Below are positions 23,893 to 35,225 of a stretch of 64,000 nucleotides of DNA, piece by piece. The DNA is from Anthonomus grandis grandis (Eukaryota > Arthropoda > Insecta > Coleoptera > Curculionidae), in assembly GCF_022605725.1 (NCBI RefSeq), contig NC_065564.1:8410698-8474697 (forward strand). Reading direction: 5' to 3'. The notes under the pieces are model-generated. The model was not told where the DNA came from. It saw only the letters and a list, made by a program, of their open reading frames with translations, and made no database searches. A program made the translations under genes and the position numbers. Each line of letters starts with the position of its first letter. Within the stretch, counting starts at the first letter, position 1.

Positions 23893-23974
23893 GGATGAGC
23901 AGGGGGAAGAGCCGAGGGACCCTTCTGCAGCAGTAGCAACGGAGGCAGCAGAACATGCCATGGACACAGATTAA
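23893..23974 (+). CDS. PSMA1: 20S proteasome subunit alpha type-1, exon 2 (C-terminal tail)
   Basis: The acceptor ATTAATTTAG precedes an exon that completes the split Arg codon (AG|G) and then reads DEQGEEPRDPSAAVATEAAE, ending with an acidic H-A-M-D-T-D and TAA. Proteasome alpha-1 subunits end in a variable acidic tail (vertebrates end in a Glu/Asp-rich, Met-containing tail), so the match is by phase, position and composition. The splice phase agrees exactly with the donor at 15025/15026. The preceding retrotransposon ends only a few bases before the acceptor. Its 3' end may contribute to the branch-point region. Confidence 0.9.
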
Positions 23975-24060
23975 ATCATTTAGGAACAACAAATCTCTTA
24001 ATTAATAGAAAATTAATTGAGTGGTTTGCCAATTTCCCCGTTTTTGATGATAATTTTCTT

Positions 24061-24116
24061 ATATTTGTGCCGTGGCTGTCTTAAGGGTGTTTTTAGGGCA
24101 GCCACGGCACAAATAT
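24061..24116 (+). promoter_or_regulatory. Perfect 18-bp stem-loop in the PSMA1 3' UTR
   Basis: ATATTTGTGCCGTGGCTG (24061-24078) is exactly reverse-complementary to 24099-24116, with a 20-base loop. It lies 87 bp after the stop codon and about 66 bp before the poly(A) signal, so it should be transcribed. It could be an RNA structural element, a small transposon remnant or a pre-miRNA-like hairpin; the stem is short for a typical pre-miRNA. Confidence 0.75.
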
Positions 24117-24181
24117 GCTGAATCACTTGTTGTAATATGTTATATTAAGTCTTGCTTTTCTATGGGTGATTTATTAATAAT

Positions 24182-24187
24182 AATAAA
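24182..24187 (+). terminator. Poly(A) signal of PSMA1
   Basis: AATAAA lies about 210 bp after the stop codon and just downstream of the hairpin, followed by a T/G-containing stretch. It is the first canonical signal after the stop. Confidence 0.65.
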
Positions 24188-24449
24188 CTAATTCTGCTAT
24201 CAAGTGTGTCTTATTTTAAGGAAGGGCATGTGTAATTCACTCAGAGAGTTTTTTGTATGTACATCATGTTTCGAATACTTATGTGGTCATCCTCAGGTTT
24301 TAAAAGATGTTTTAGTTAAGAAAAGTTGTCCTAAAAGTGAGGTTTTCAAGCATCAGGACAGTGAATCAAAAAATGCATTGAAAACAAAAAAATCGCTATT
24401 TTTTTTATTTATTTACACCTTACAAACGCCATCAAGTAATTACATGTAA
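24188..24449. other. Post-PSMA1 flank with a degenerate repeat
   Basis: No gene. On the minus strand it contains CCTGAGGATGACC...TTCGAAACATG (about 24262-24297). This is loosely like the CTGATGA...CGAAACGTC core of the arrays at 44-52 kb. The rest is unremarkable. Confidence 0.35.
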
Positions 24450-27400
24450 AGGTACTAAGAACAAAAAAACAGTCTTTTTATAATAATACTTTTTAGTTAT
24501 ATGTATAATTTCTTACAAAAAAAAAAACTAATAATTTTGATATACAGGGAGGCGTTTAATTTTATATTTTCTTTTCATGTATTTAAATATAAAATTCAAT
24601 TAATAATGTGTAAAATTTATATGTTTACATCATTTAATTCAATTCTTAATTAATATTTTTTTTTCATTTAAAGATTTATAAATTTTTATTAAACTGTATG
24701 TACTTTTATTGTTCTTTTTAATTTTTTTTAATCAAATTAAAAAGGATTTTAATAGTAAGGTCAAGACTTTTAATTTGAGTTTTTTTTTAATGTAAATAGT
24801 TAATTAATTAAATTAAATTTGATTTTCATTGTAGAAATTGAAAGCGTTGATCCGTACATGCTAAGAATGTACAGGGTACATAGGGTTTTAATCAATTTCT
24901 TAAGAATTTTGTTTTTTTTTTAAATTTCAATATGTTTAATATTAAATTCACATTATTTAATGAAATTCGATTTTAAGTTTTAGAAATTGAATTATTTTTC
25001 AGGTTTATTTAAATTAAATATTTTAATTCTCTTTTTTTTATGTTAGTTTTTTTTTCATTTCAAATAAATTGAAATATTTATTTATAGACAGATTTTGTGA
25101 ATTTTAATTTAATTTATTTTTTTCCAATAAAAAGGCTCAATTCAAACAACTAAATTAAATCAATTAAATGTAATTTAACTCCAATTCTTGTAAAATTTAA
25201 TCTTTTCCCAGGTATATCCTACTTAATATTAAATTTACGTTATTTTTTAATTAGATTTAATTGCACTTTTTTATGTAAAATAAATATAATAAATTAACTG
25301 TAAATAAATTTTGATAAAGGCTTTGAATACAATTGAAGCAATTGAAAGGGATTAAAAGATTTAATTAAATTAAATATACAGAAAGTTTTACATTTGTAAA
25401 ATGTATGATCGAATTTAATTAAATAATTAAGATAATATTAAGTTTTAAATTTAAGATGAAATTTTGCAAAAAAATCCATTAAAATGAATATTCTGAAGTG
25501 AAATTTAATTAAACCTTAGTTAAAAATCTAAATAAATATTCATAAATTAATGAGATGATTTAAATTTAAAAAAAAACCAACACTTTTTTAATTTCACTTT
25601 TTCATCTAAAAAAAAATATTAAATTAAATTGAAAATTAAAATATTGTGAATAAGTGAATAAGGATTTCAATTTAATTAAATTAAATTTATACAAATTCAT
25701 AAACTTTTAAAATTTCAAATTGAATTACATAAGCGCTATAAAAAATTGATTTAAAAAAATAAACTAAATAATTATTTGACTTTTTTTTAATACTTTTAAT
25801 ATTAAATTAAAAAAAATTAGTTTTAATTCGATCTAGAAAAATTAGCCAAAGTATTAAAAATGAAACATTTTAGTGAAAACTTAATTACCTAATTTTAAAT
25901 AAAAGAAATTATAAATTTTAATTGGAGTTAAACTATATTTAAATAAAATCAATATTTAGTCTTGAAAAAATTAAATATAGAAGGGACATAAAAAATTTAA
26001 TTAAATAACGTAGAAGATAAGAATATTTTTCAATTACTTTTACAAATTTAACAAATCAAACAAAAAAAAATATATATAATTCAAATTAAACTGTTTGAAT
26101 AAAAAAAATGATATGTAAGAAATTAAAATATTATGGAAAAAGCATTTAATTTATTAAATTTAAGATTTCATATAATTAAATAATTTATGTAAGGTTAAAA
26201 TTTTAAAGTGGAATTACACTATTCAGATAATAGGAAATTCTAATATTTAATACTAAATTACAGTCCTGTAGAATAGCATATACCGGAAAAACCTTTAATT
26301 ATGAAGTAGAACTTAATTCATTAATGTATCGAATTTAATTAAATAAAAGATATCGTTGAATTCTATATTAATTTTTAATTAGAATAATGATATCTGGAAT
26401 ATACACATTATTTGTTTAAATCCAATTTTTAATTTAAAGCTTTTTGGTATATATATGTTTATTTATTTTTATTTAAAGAATCTTAATTTTAATTAAATTA
26501 AAAATAAGTTTTTTAATATTAAATAAACATTTTCTTATATTGAAAAATTAATTTAATCTTTATTATTTTTACTGAGATATTCTGATTAAAAGTTAATGTA
26601 AATTTAATCTTAAACATAATTTAATCAAATTCGATTTTAAATTTAAAGGTTCCCCTTTTATATCCTAGGAATTTAACATTGAATAATTAATTGCTTATTA
26701 ATTTTTTTTTTAAGAATCACTTTAAGTAAATTTAAAACTGAACACTGAAACAGTTTTTTAACTTCAATATTCAATTTAAATTTTCTTTTATTTAAATTAA
26801 TAAAAATTATTGAAAAATAAATTGTATCTTTATTATTTTTTCTGTGGTATCCAAATTCTGAATTAGGAATTAATTTAAATTTAATTTTATATTATATTTA
26901 ATCAAATTAAATATTAATTTATTCGAATTCGGACACCTGAGAAAAGCTTTAAATTTAAAACCAAATTTAATTATTACGCATAAGATCAAATTTTATAAGA
27001 ATTTAATTTGAGTTAAAATTTATTTAACTGATTGATATATTTAATCCTAAATAAATAAATTATCATAAATTAACAAGATCAATTAAATTTAAATTAAAGA
27101 AACGTTTAAAAGATAAACAAAATAATAAACTTTACTTATAAATTAAATTAAATTGTGATGACTTAAGATATGATGGAAAAATCCTTTAATTTATTAAATT
27201 TAACCTTTAGTTTAATTTAATAATTTATATAAGATTAACATTTTTAGTTGGAATTATGGAATTACATATTTAAAAAATAGAATTCTCAAGTACAATTACA
27301 ATCCTGTAGAATAGTACATTCTTAGGATATACCGGGAAAACCGTTAATTATAAAATCGAATTTGATTAAATGACGTATAAGATTAAATTTTACATTAATT

Positions 27401-28299
27401 TGTAATCAAAATTGGGATATTTCGGAAAAGGATTAAAATCAATACATTTATTTAATATTATACATTATTTAATTTAATTCGATTTTAAATTTGAAGGTTT
27501 TCTTGGTATATCCTAGGAATTTAACATAATAAATTAAATTTTTATTTAAACAAGCTTAATTTTAATTAAATTTACTATTATTTCGATCGATAAAATGAAT
27601 TAATATTATTCAAATTAATTATTTTTGTTTTTAAACTTATATAGACATTACATGATCCATTGCAGGATAAAAAAAGTGTTCCAGGAATCAGAGAATATTC
27701 CTACAATTTTTTCAGCTTAAAATTTATTAACATAATTAGATTTGGTTTTTAAATAATAAAAATATAATAAATCAAAATTTAAAATAACTGGATTATTAAT
27801 TTTGATGAAGGCTTTAAATTTAATTGAGTTAGGAAACAATAGCATAAAAAGAGTGGAAGCGATTAAAATATGTAGGTGATTAAATTAAATATAAAAAAGA
27901 TTTACATTTCTAAGATGTATGATCGAATTAAATTAAATAATGCAGATATAAGATTAAATGTTAGGCGAAATGTTAAAAACAAAAAATAGATTAACATTAA
28001 TAATCTGAAATGAAGTTTAATTAGATTTAAGTTATAAATATTCATAAATGACTGATATAAATTAAATTTAAAAAAAAACCAACAAATTTTTTAGCTTTGA
28101 TTGCACTTTTTTTCTTGTAAAAAACGTTTTTAAAATTTAATTAAATTAAATCGACTTTAATTAACTATTGTAACAAATTAGTTTTTAAATATTAAAAAAA
28201 ATCAAATATTTAACTATTCACATTAAAAAAACTCAAATTAAAAGTCTTGACATTTACTATTAAAATTAAAAAAAATGTTTTATTTTGATTTCAGAAAAT
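24450..28299. repeat. Extremely AT-rich region with diverged recurring blocks
   Basis: About 3.85 kb dominated by TTAATTAAATT-like words, with no coding region. It is not random. A block with CCTGTAGAATAG and ATACCGGGAAAACC occurs near 26270 and again near 27301 (about 1,030 bp apart). GGTATATCCTA is found near 25212, 27510 and 31615, with variants at 26660 and 31880. GTATGATCGAATT recurs near 25400 and 27915. This indicates an old, decayed complex repeat that continues at 30844-32520. Confidence 0.7.
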
Positions 28300-30843
28300 T
28301 AACAAAAATATTAAAAATAGATATAAATGAGTGAATTGTCGAAACAGTGGGCTGCCAAGGCAGTTGTGCATATAGGTCTCCTGAAGGACCCGTAATGCCA
28401 CACCGAGGGTTACCAGAGCCCAACGGCCTTAGAGAAACCGATAAGGCTCTCTGGTCTGAAAGACTTAAAGTCACTCGGTACACTGAAAGTGTTACCCAAG
28501 TATTTGAACCTGGGCACTCCCCGACTACATGGTCAACGGTTTCATCCTCCTCACAGCACCATCGGCATTCCGGGTTGTCCGCAATACCGATAGTATGGAG
28601 ATGGCTTCTTAAGTGCGAGTGACCGGTTAAAAGACCTGTCACTAGCCGAATTTCGCGTCTTTTTAGGCGTAGTAGATTTTTGGTGAGGTAGGCCGAGGGC
28701 CCACCTATGTGCGCTTTGGCCTGTCTCATACCAGGGGACTCAGTTCATCTTCGGTGGGTCCACTTGTCCAGCAGACCCTTCGTTGACGCGACCGCAACGC
28801 ATTTGGCGATACCAACTATGCGTTCCGGCCCCAGTTGTTTCAGGACTTTTATGCACTCTAGTACAAGCTTGGAGCTTACCTTTACGGCCGTGATAGCCTT
28901 AATGACAGCTCTGCTGTCCGAGCATATTGATACGACTGTATTGCGGTGTCCGCAGCTTAGGATTTTCTGAAGACAGTGGCATGCTCCCCCAGCGAATATG
29001 CCCTACTGGTATGTGGGATCCCACCACAAAGCCCTGATCCAGCTCTGTTATTCATTCTGGAGCCATCTGTTTACCAGATGGTTCCCCTATTTAGCAATGC
29101 AGGTCTGTTGTAATGCTGCCACTCCTCTCTGCCTGCAATGTGCGTCACGAATCCCTCGCAGTCCACAGTCACTGGAGCCATGCAGTCACTGCCCATCAGA
29201 AGGAGAGGACATTCCTGTATGGCCCGTGACCAAATTTTTGCGTGACCGGTCTCGCCAGCACGTAGTTCGCCGAGGACGTATAGCCTGTACGCAGTCTTCA
29301 TTGCCTCGAATTGCACAACGAGGTCCAGAGGCGAAAGGCTCAGCAGAGTCTCAAGCGCTCTGGTTGGCGCCGTCCGCATGGAACCCGTTATGCTGAGACA
29401 TGCAAGACGTTGGACTATGTCCAATTGAGCACGAACTTTCGCTTTCTCCGTACATGGCCACCAAACGATAGCCCCGCATGTGAGAAGAGGTCTCACAATG
29501 CGCGAGTAGATCTAGTGGAGGATCTTAGGAGACAGACCCCAGGTATTGCCGAAAGCCCGCCTGCAGGCCCATAGCACGCAGGTGACCTTCTTCATTCTGG
29601 TGTATGCATTATCGTACCAGGAGAGTTTGGGATCTAACTTGATTCGCAGAAATCGAACTGTCCTGGAGTAATGCAGCTGCACGCCACCTAGAGTAATAAG
29701 AGGGGGCATGCCAAAGTTACGTCTCCTCGTGAATAGTAGGAGATCTGCTTTTTTGGGGTTAATCCTAAGACTCCCCGAGAGGCACCATATGTTCACCATA
29801 CGCAGGGCTCTCATCATAGAGCCCCACATTGACGGCGTCTTTTTGGCAAAGGATTACCAGATCATCAGCGTAGGCCTGTGTGTATAGGCCAGCATTGTTT
29901 AAAAGATTTATCAGGCTGTCGACCACCAGGTAGGGGACAATACTCCTCCCTGCGGACAGCCCCTAGCCGCCAACATTTCGACAATCCCATTGTTGAGCTG
30001 GGCAGATACATGACGTTTCGAGAGCATGGCCTCTATCCAGCTAACCAAACAGGGTTCTGAGCCGCGGCTCTCGAGTGCTTGGCAGATTAATGCGAAAGGG
30101 GTATTGTCGAACGCCCCTTCAATGTCTAGAAACGCACCCAGACAGGCCTTGCCACTACCCAGAGCACCCTCCACCTTCCACGAGGTGGTGTAGGGCCAGG
30201 TCCGTGGATTTGCCCGCCTGATAGGCGTATTGGTGCACATGCAGTGGTTTGTTGACCAGAATGCTTTCCTTAAGGTTCTACCGATCAATCAGCCTCTCCA
30301 TCACCTTCAGCATAAAGCTGGTAAGGCTGATAGGTCGGTACGATTTGGGATCTGTAAAATCGCTTTTTCCGGGTTTCGGAATGAAGACGACTTTCACATG
30401 ACGCCATAACTTTGGGACGTAGCCCTGAGCAAGGGACGACCTGAATAGTCTGACTATGTGTGGGGTTAGTACTTCTAACCCGTTTTGCAAAAGGCATGGA
30501 TATAATCCATCCATGCCCGGAGATTTGAAGGGGGGGAATGTCTTGATTGCCCATTTCACTCTCTCGTAGGTAATTATTCTTCTAGCAGTCTCGAACTCTA
30601 AGCGAGTCGGAGCCCGAGAACAGCTAGGAGGATTGCGAGATGAGTTGGAGTCTGGGAAGTGAGTGCGCAGCATGACCTCCAGTGACTCCCGCTCATTGGT
30701 AGTAAAGCCGCCATCTGGAAGCGACAGCGGCCCCAATTTAGTTCCAGGTTCCTTGGACAGTACTTTGCACAGTCGTGCTGCGGAGGGAGTGTTTTCCACG
30801 TCATCGCAGAACCGCCTCCAGCACTGTCTTTTGGAGTCCGTAA
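28300..30843 (-). mobile_element. Dead non-LTR retrotransposon with RNase H domain (I/R1-like group)
   Basis: Minus-strand fragments in order: reverse transcriptase N-part (K-S-P-G-M-D-G-L, K-S-Y-R-P-I-S-L-T); G-A-F-L-D-I-E-G-A-F-D-N-T; G-C-P-Q-G-G-V-L-S-P; catalytic Y-A-D-D (bases 29861-29872); a thumb region; then an RNase H domain (C-S-D-S-R-A-V-I-K-A-I). It ends with a Cys/His zinc-knuckle-like stretch (C-R-W-C-C...H-V-V-G-E-C). Frameshifts separate most fragments and the endonuclease is missing, so it is a 5'-truncated fossil. Its GC content is far above the surrounding AT-rich repeat, which marks it as an insertion. RNase H points to the I/R1/LOA-type group rather than CR1. Confidence 0.85.
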
Positions 30844-32559
30844 AAAAAACTATATTTTAATCAAAACGATTAAAATGAATCTTTAAATAAAACAATTAAT
30901 ATTGAATTCAATATTAAGTTATTAGGAAGATCTAAATTTAAAATCGATTAATGATCTAAGATTAAACTTTACACGAATTTAATTAGTAAAAAAATATTCA
31001 CGAATTAACAAGATAAATTAAATTAGAAAAAATAGCAAAAAGACAGCATGGAAGGGAGTAGAGTATTTAATCAAATTAATGATACAAAAAAAATAATTGC
31101 TGCCATTTAAAATCGAATTTTATTAAATAGTAAAGAGTTTTTCAAATAAGTTAATTTCCATTAGGGAATTGTTAAATTAAAAAATACAAAACTAAACAAA
31201 ATTAAGAAAAAAAAAGATATAAACTTATTATTTTAAATTAAACTATTTGCTTAAAAAAAATTAAAAACAAATATGTAAGAAATTAAGATAACATGAAAAC
31301 AAACTTACAGTTTAAGACTTGGTTTAATTAAATAATTTATATAAGATTAAAATTTTATATTAATTTTTAATTAGAATAGGGATAGCTAGGATATGCTGGG
31401 ATAAGCTTGAAATTTAATCTTACAGGTCATTTAATTAAATTCGATTTTAAGTTTAGAGTTATTTAAAGAAACTTAATGTTAATTCAATTTTAAATTAAAA
31501 CTAAAAATGAGTTTTTTAATATATAATTTAAATTTTCTTTTATTTAAATTAATGTAAATTAAATTTTATACATAATTTCAATCAAATTCGATTTTAAATT
31601 TAAAGGTTCTCGTGGTATATCCTACGAATTTAACATTCAATTGAAAGTTTATTTATTTTTATTTAAAAAGGCTTAATTTTAATTAAATTTAAACTTATAA
31701 CGAGTTTTTTTTTAAATTTTAACATTAAATTAAAATTTTCTCCTCAATTAAATTAATGAAAATTATTGGAAAATTAATTTTATTCATATTATTTATCAGG
31801 TATCCCAATTCTGAATTAAGAATTCATGTAAATTTAATCTTAGAAGTCATTTAATGAAATTCAATTTTAACTACCCAGGTAGACCCTAAGAATTTAACAT
31901 TGATTTAAATTTAAACTTTCTTTTATTTAAATCAATTAAAATTAATTTCATCCAATTTAATTAAATTCCTTTTAAGCTTCTAGACATTACAAGATAAAGA
32001 GAGTAGTGTTCCAGGAATGTACCGTTCCAGAACCTCACAGAATATTCTGAGCTTATATAGTTTATTATTAATTATTTTTAGCTTAATTTAAATTCTTATT
32101 ATTGTAAAAAAATATATAATAAATTTGAAAATCTGTACATAAATAACTGTTGATAAAGGCCTTCAATTTACTTAAAATAAAATATAGAAAAAAAAATTAA
32201 ATATTTTAATCTCATAATTAAATCTAAAGCAATAATTTAAATTATAAAAATTTAAATCGAATTTAATTAAATATTGGGAAAAATTATTTTTTAAATAAAA
32301 AAAAATATTTAAAAATTTACATAAAAGGAAACTCAAATTGAAGAAGTCGTTTAATATAAATTTTATAAAATAATAAAAAATAAAAATCAGTTTTTTTAAT
32401 AAAAAAATTAATCATTAATTTCAATATTAAGCTCCTAAGAAGCGTTAAATTTAAAATCGATTAAATAATGTACAAATTTAATTTTTTTAAATAATTTAAT
32501 TGGGGTTAAACTAATATTATAATACTATATATATATATATATTTTTTTTTTTTATATAT
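30844..32559. repeat. AT-rich recurring-block region, continued
   Basis: Same composition and words as 24450-28299: ATTCGATTTTAAATTTAAAGG near 31590 and GGTATATCCTACGAATTTAAC near 31614 match 26630 and 27500. This shows that the RNase H-bearing element inserted into a pre-existing block. It ends with a (TA)n/(T)n stretch at about 32527-32570. No gene. Confidence 0.65.
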
Positions 32560-32983
32560 TATATAATATTATTGACCCAGAAAGCGATGACGTAGGCATC
32601 ATTTTACAAAACCAATTAGCCCGGCCGACGTATCAGCACAAACCAAACGGGACAGCGGCGTTATACCGGTGGGTTGGGTTAAGATAGAGAAAATTATGGG
32701 GGAACGTTAAAACTTTCGAAACCGGGCGGGAGTCTTCGCACCGTTAACGTAAACCCTGTTGCCGCGAATACGGGGTCACGTGACCCCGGGGCGACCAATG
32801 CCGTTCCAGTACGGTAAAATGCGAAAACTCCCTTAACGACAGCGATTGAGGAGCAGACTAGACTAGACTAGAGAGCGGTTGTGACAAACAAACAACGCGT
32901 TTCTGTGGTGGTTTTTCCTTCATATTTTTTTGTGTTTTTTGTGCTTTTTTACGGGAAAACTCCCCATTGTCCTCCGATGTGCG
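32560..32983 (+). promoter_or_regulatory. GC-rich promoter/5' UTR of the DUF4604 gene
   Basis: A CpG-containing stretch contrasts with the AT-rich DNA on its left. It carries TGACGTAGGCATCA (about 32588), several TTAACG words and a perfect 18-bp palindrome CGGGGTCACGTGACCCCG (32771-32788) centred on the E-box CACGTG. A short GACTA tandem (GACTAGACTAGACTAGAG) lies at about 32857. No TATA box is evident. Confidence 0.6.
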
Positions 32984-33091
32984 ATGCCAAAGAAGCATCA
33001 GATCGCGTACGTTAAACCCGACGAGCCGAGTTTTCTTAAGAAACTCAAGGAGCAAGCGGGGTACAAAGAGGGGCCCACCGTCGACACGAAA
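32984..33091 (+). CDS. KIAA1143/DUF4604 homologue, exon 1
   Basis: 36 codons starting MPKKHQIAYVKPDEPSFLKK and ending G-P-T-V-D-T-K before a GTAGGT donor. Human KIAA1143 starts in the same way (basic residues, then Y-V-[KR]-P-x-E-P-x-F-L, then G-Y-[KR]-E-G-P-T-V-[DE]-T-K), so the orthology is clear. The family (DUF4604 domain) is small, conserved and of unknown function. The ATG is chosen because it begins the conserved block and follows a GC-rich leader. Confidence 0.85.
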
Positions 33092-33152
33092 GTAGGTTAT
33101 GTTCGTCTCTCTCTTCATGGGGTTATTTTAGTAGTTTTTCTTTGTCTGTTAG

Positions 33153-33285
33153 AGGGAGGATTTGGGCGGCGTAGACCCCCAGGACTTGGAGGACACCGAG
33201 GAGGAACAGCCCCAAGTGGTGGTGCTGCGCCCCGGCGATTTGTCTGCACAAGAAGCGGCCCGTGAGAAGTTGAGGTTAGAAACTG
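33153..33285 (+). CDS. KIAA1143/DUF4604 homologue, exon 2
   Basis: After the acceptor TCTGTTAG the exon reads REDLGGVDPQDLEDTEEEQP, then the family core Q-V-V-V-L-[KR]-x-G-D-L-S, and ends at ACTG|GTGAGT in phase 1. Intron 1 is only 61 bp. The human protein continues for about 75 more residues. I found no third exon in the remaining 30.7 kb, so either intron 2 is very long and filled with satellites, or the gene is truncated here. Confidence 0.82.
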
Positions 33286-33861
33286 GTGAGTCCACGCGTG
33301 TTTTTATACTGAATTTTTAATCAATTAGTGATTTTTAATAGTTTAAAAGGGCTTTTTAGCCCCTAATCATAGATTTAATTAAAGAATTTGACATTTGCAC
33401 AACACCTTCGTACGCTATGTTTGTCTCCTTCTAACTTACGTCTAATGCTTATTGATTTCGGTGACGTATGTCGTTGGTTGACGGGAGCACAGCTGATATC
33501 GCTCACTTCAACAGATGCCCATGAATGAGTTTTACCGCGTTGCCAGATTTATTTTGGTTTAATGTTTATTAATTATGGAATTATTTTTTTTAATTAAAAT
33601 CTAAGTTATGCCATAATGTTCTTTCCCCCCTCCCTTTATTTTCATTTTTAATCAGAATTAAGGGTTTTTGATCATATTTTGATCTGATGACTGAAAATGA
33701 TATTAATGTCTGTCTCATTCTAACTTATGTCAAAAGTTGTTTTAATCCGGTTGACGTATGGCCTTGATTGAAGGGAGCATAGGGATCTCAGTGCTACAAC
33801 GTTGCCATATTTTTTTTATTTTTTGAAAAAAATGTACCCTTTCCTGAAATTTCAATTTTTT
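33286..33861. other. Start of intron 2 of the DUF4604 gene
   Basis: Begins with GTGAGT. It contains two loosely related segments (about 33413-33500 and 33703-33790) sharing TGTCT(C)CxTTCTAACTTA and TGACGTATG. These are distantly similar to the repeat family at 44230-51960. No coding region. Confidence 0.5.
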
Positions 33862-35225
33862 AGAGCAAAATTCACCCTTTTCAAAAAATTCAATTTTTTT
33901 AACCCGATTGTAGATTTTTTGAAAAACCCTAAAATATGTGTCTAATGAAATTAATCGGGCCACCCCTGTACAAATTTTCAAAGCCCCAACTGCCTTGGCT
34001 TATGCACTATAAAAATGTTGTGAATTTTTTTAGGGAAAAATTCACCCTTTTCCAAGAATTCAATTTTTTTAGCCCGATTGTAGATTTTTTGAAAAACCCT
34101 GAAATAGGTGTTTAATGAAATTAATTGGGCCACCCCTGTACAAATTTTCAAAGCCCCAACTGCCCCGACTTATGCATTATAAGAATTTTGTGAATTTTTT
34201 TAGGGAAAAATTCACCCTTTGCCAAGAATTCAATTTTTTTTAACCCGATTGTAGATTTTTCGAAAAACCCTGAAATAGGTGTTTAATGAAATTAATCGGG
34301 CCACCCCTGTACAAATTTTCAAAGCCCCAACTGCCTTGGCTTATGCATTATAAGAATTTTGTGAATTTTTTTAGGGAAAAATTCACCCTTTTCCAAAAAT
34401 TCAATTTTTTTAGCTCGATTGTAGATTTTTTAAAAAACCCTGAAATAAGTGTTTAATGAAATTAATCAGGCCACCCCTGTACAAATTTTCAAAGCCCCAA
34501 CTGCCTTGGCTTATGCATTATAAGAATTTTGTGAATTTTTTTAGGGAAAAATTCACCCTTTTCCAAAAATTCAATTTTTTTAGCCCGATTGTAGATTTTT
34601 CAAAAAACCCTGAAACAGGTGTCTAATGAAATTAATCGGGCCACCCCTGTACAAATTTTCAGAGCCCCAACTGCCTTGGCTTATGCATTATAAGAATTTT
34701 GTGCATTTTCTTAGGGAAAAATTCACCCTTTTCCAAAAATTCAATTTTTTTAGCCCGATTGTAGATTTTTTGAAAAACCCTGAAATAGGTGTCTAATGAA
34801 ATTAATCGGGCCACCCCTGTACAAATTTTCAAAGCCCCAACTGCCTTGGCTTATGCATTATAAGAATTTTGCGAATTTTTTTAGGGAAAAATTCACCCTT
34901 TTCCAAAAATTCAATTTTTTTAGCCCAATTGTAGATTTTTTGAAAAACCCTGAAACAGGTGTCTAATGAAATTAATCGGGCCACCCCTGTACAAATTTTC
35001 AAAGCCCCAACTGCCTTGGCTTATGCATTATAAGAATTTTGCGAATTTTTTTAGGGAAAAATTCACCCTTTTCCAAAAATTCAATTTTTTTAGCCCAATT
35101 GTAGATTTTTTGAAAAACCCTGAAACAGGTGTCTAATGAAATTAATCGGGCCACCCCTGTACAAATTTTCAAAGCCCCAACTGCCTTGGCTTATGCATTA
35201 TAAGAATTTTGTGAATTTTTTTAGG
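33862..35225. repeat. Satellite of ~170-bp units, 8 copies
   Basis: GGGAAAAATTCACCC (first copy AGAGCAAAATTCACCC) starts units near 33862, 34032, 34202, 34373, 34544, 34714, 34883 and 35053. Copies are nearly identical, with diagnostic words CGGGCCACCCCTGTACAAA and CCAACTGCC. It ends abruptly inside GAATTTTTTTAGG, where a different satellite begins. Confidence 0.95.

Noticed and set aside
24061..24116. Calling the 3' UTR hairpin a microRNA gene
   Set aside because: An 18-bp perfect stem without bulges is shorter than usual for a pre-miRNA and no conserved seed is known to me. It was left as a structural element.
24204..24449. 81-codon plus-strand open frame after PSMA1
   Set aside because: It begins inside repeat-like sequence and ends in poly-A/T, with no family resemblance.
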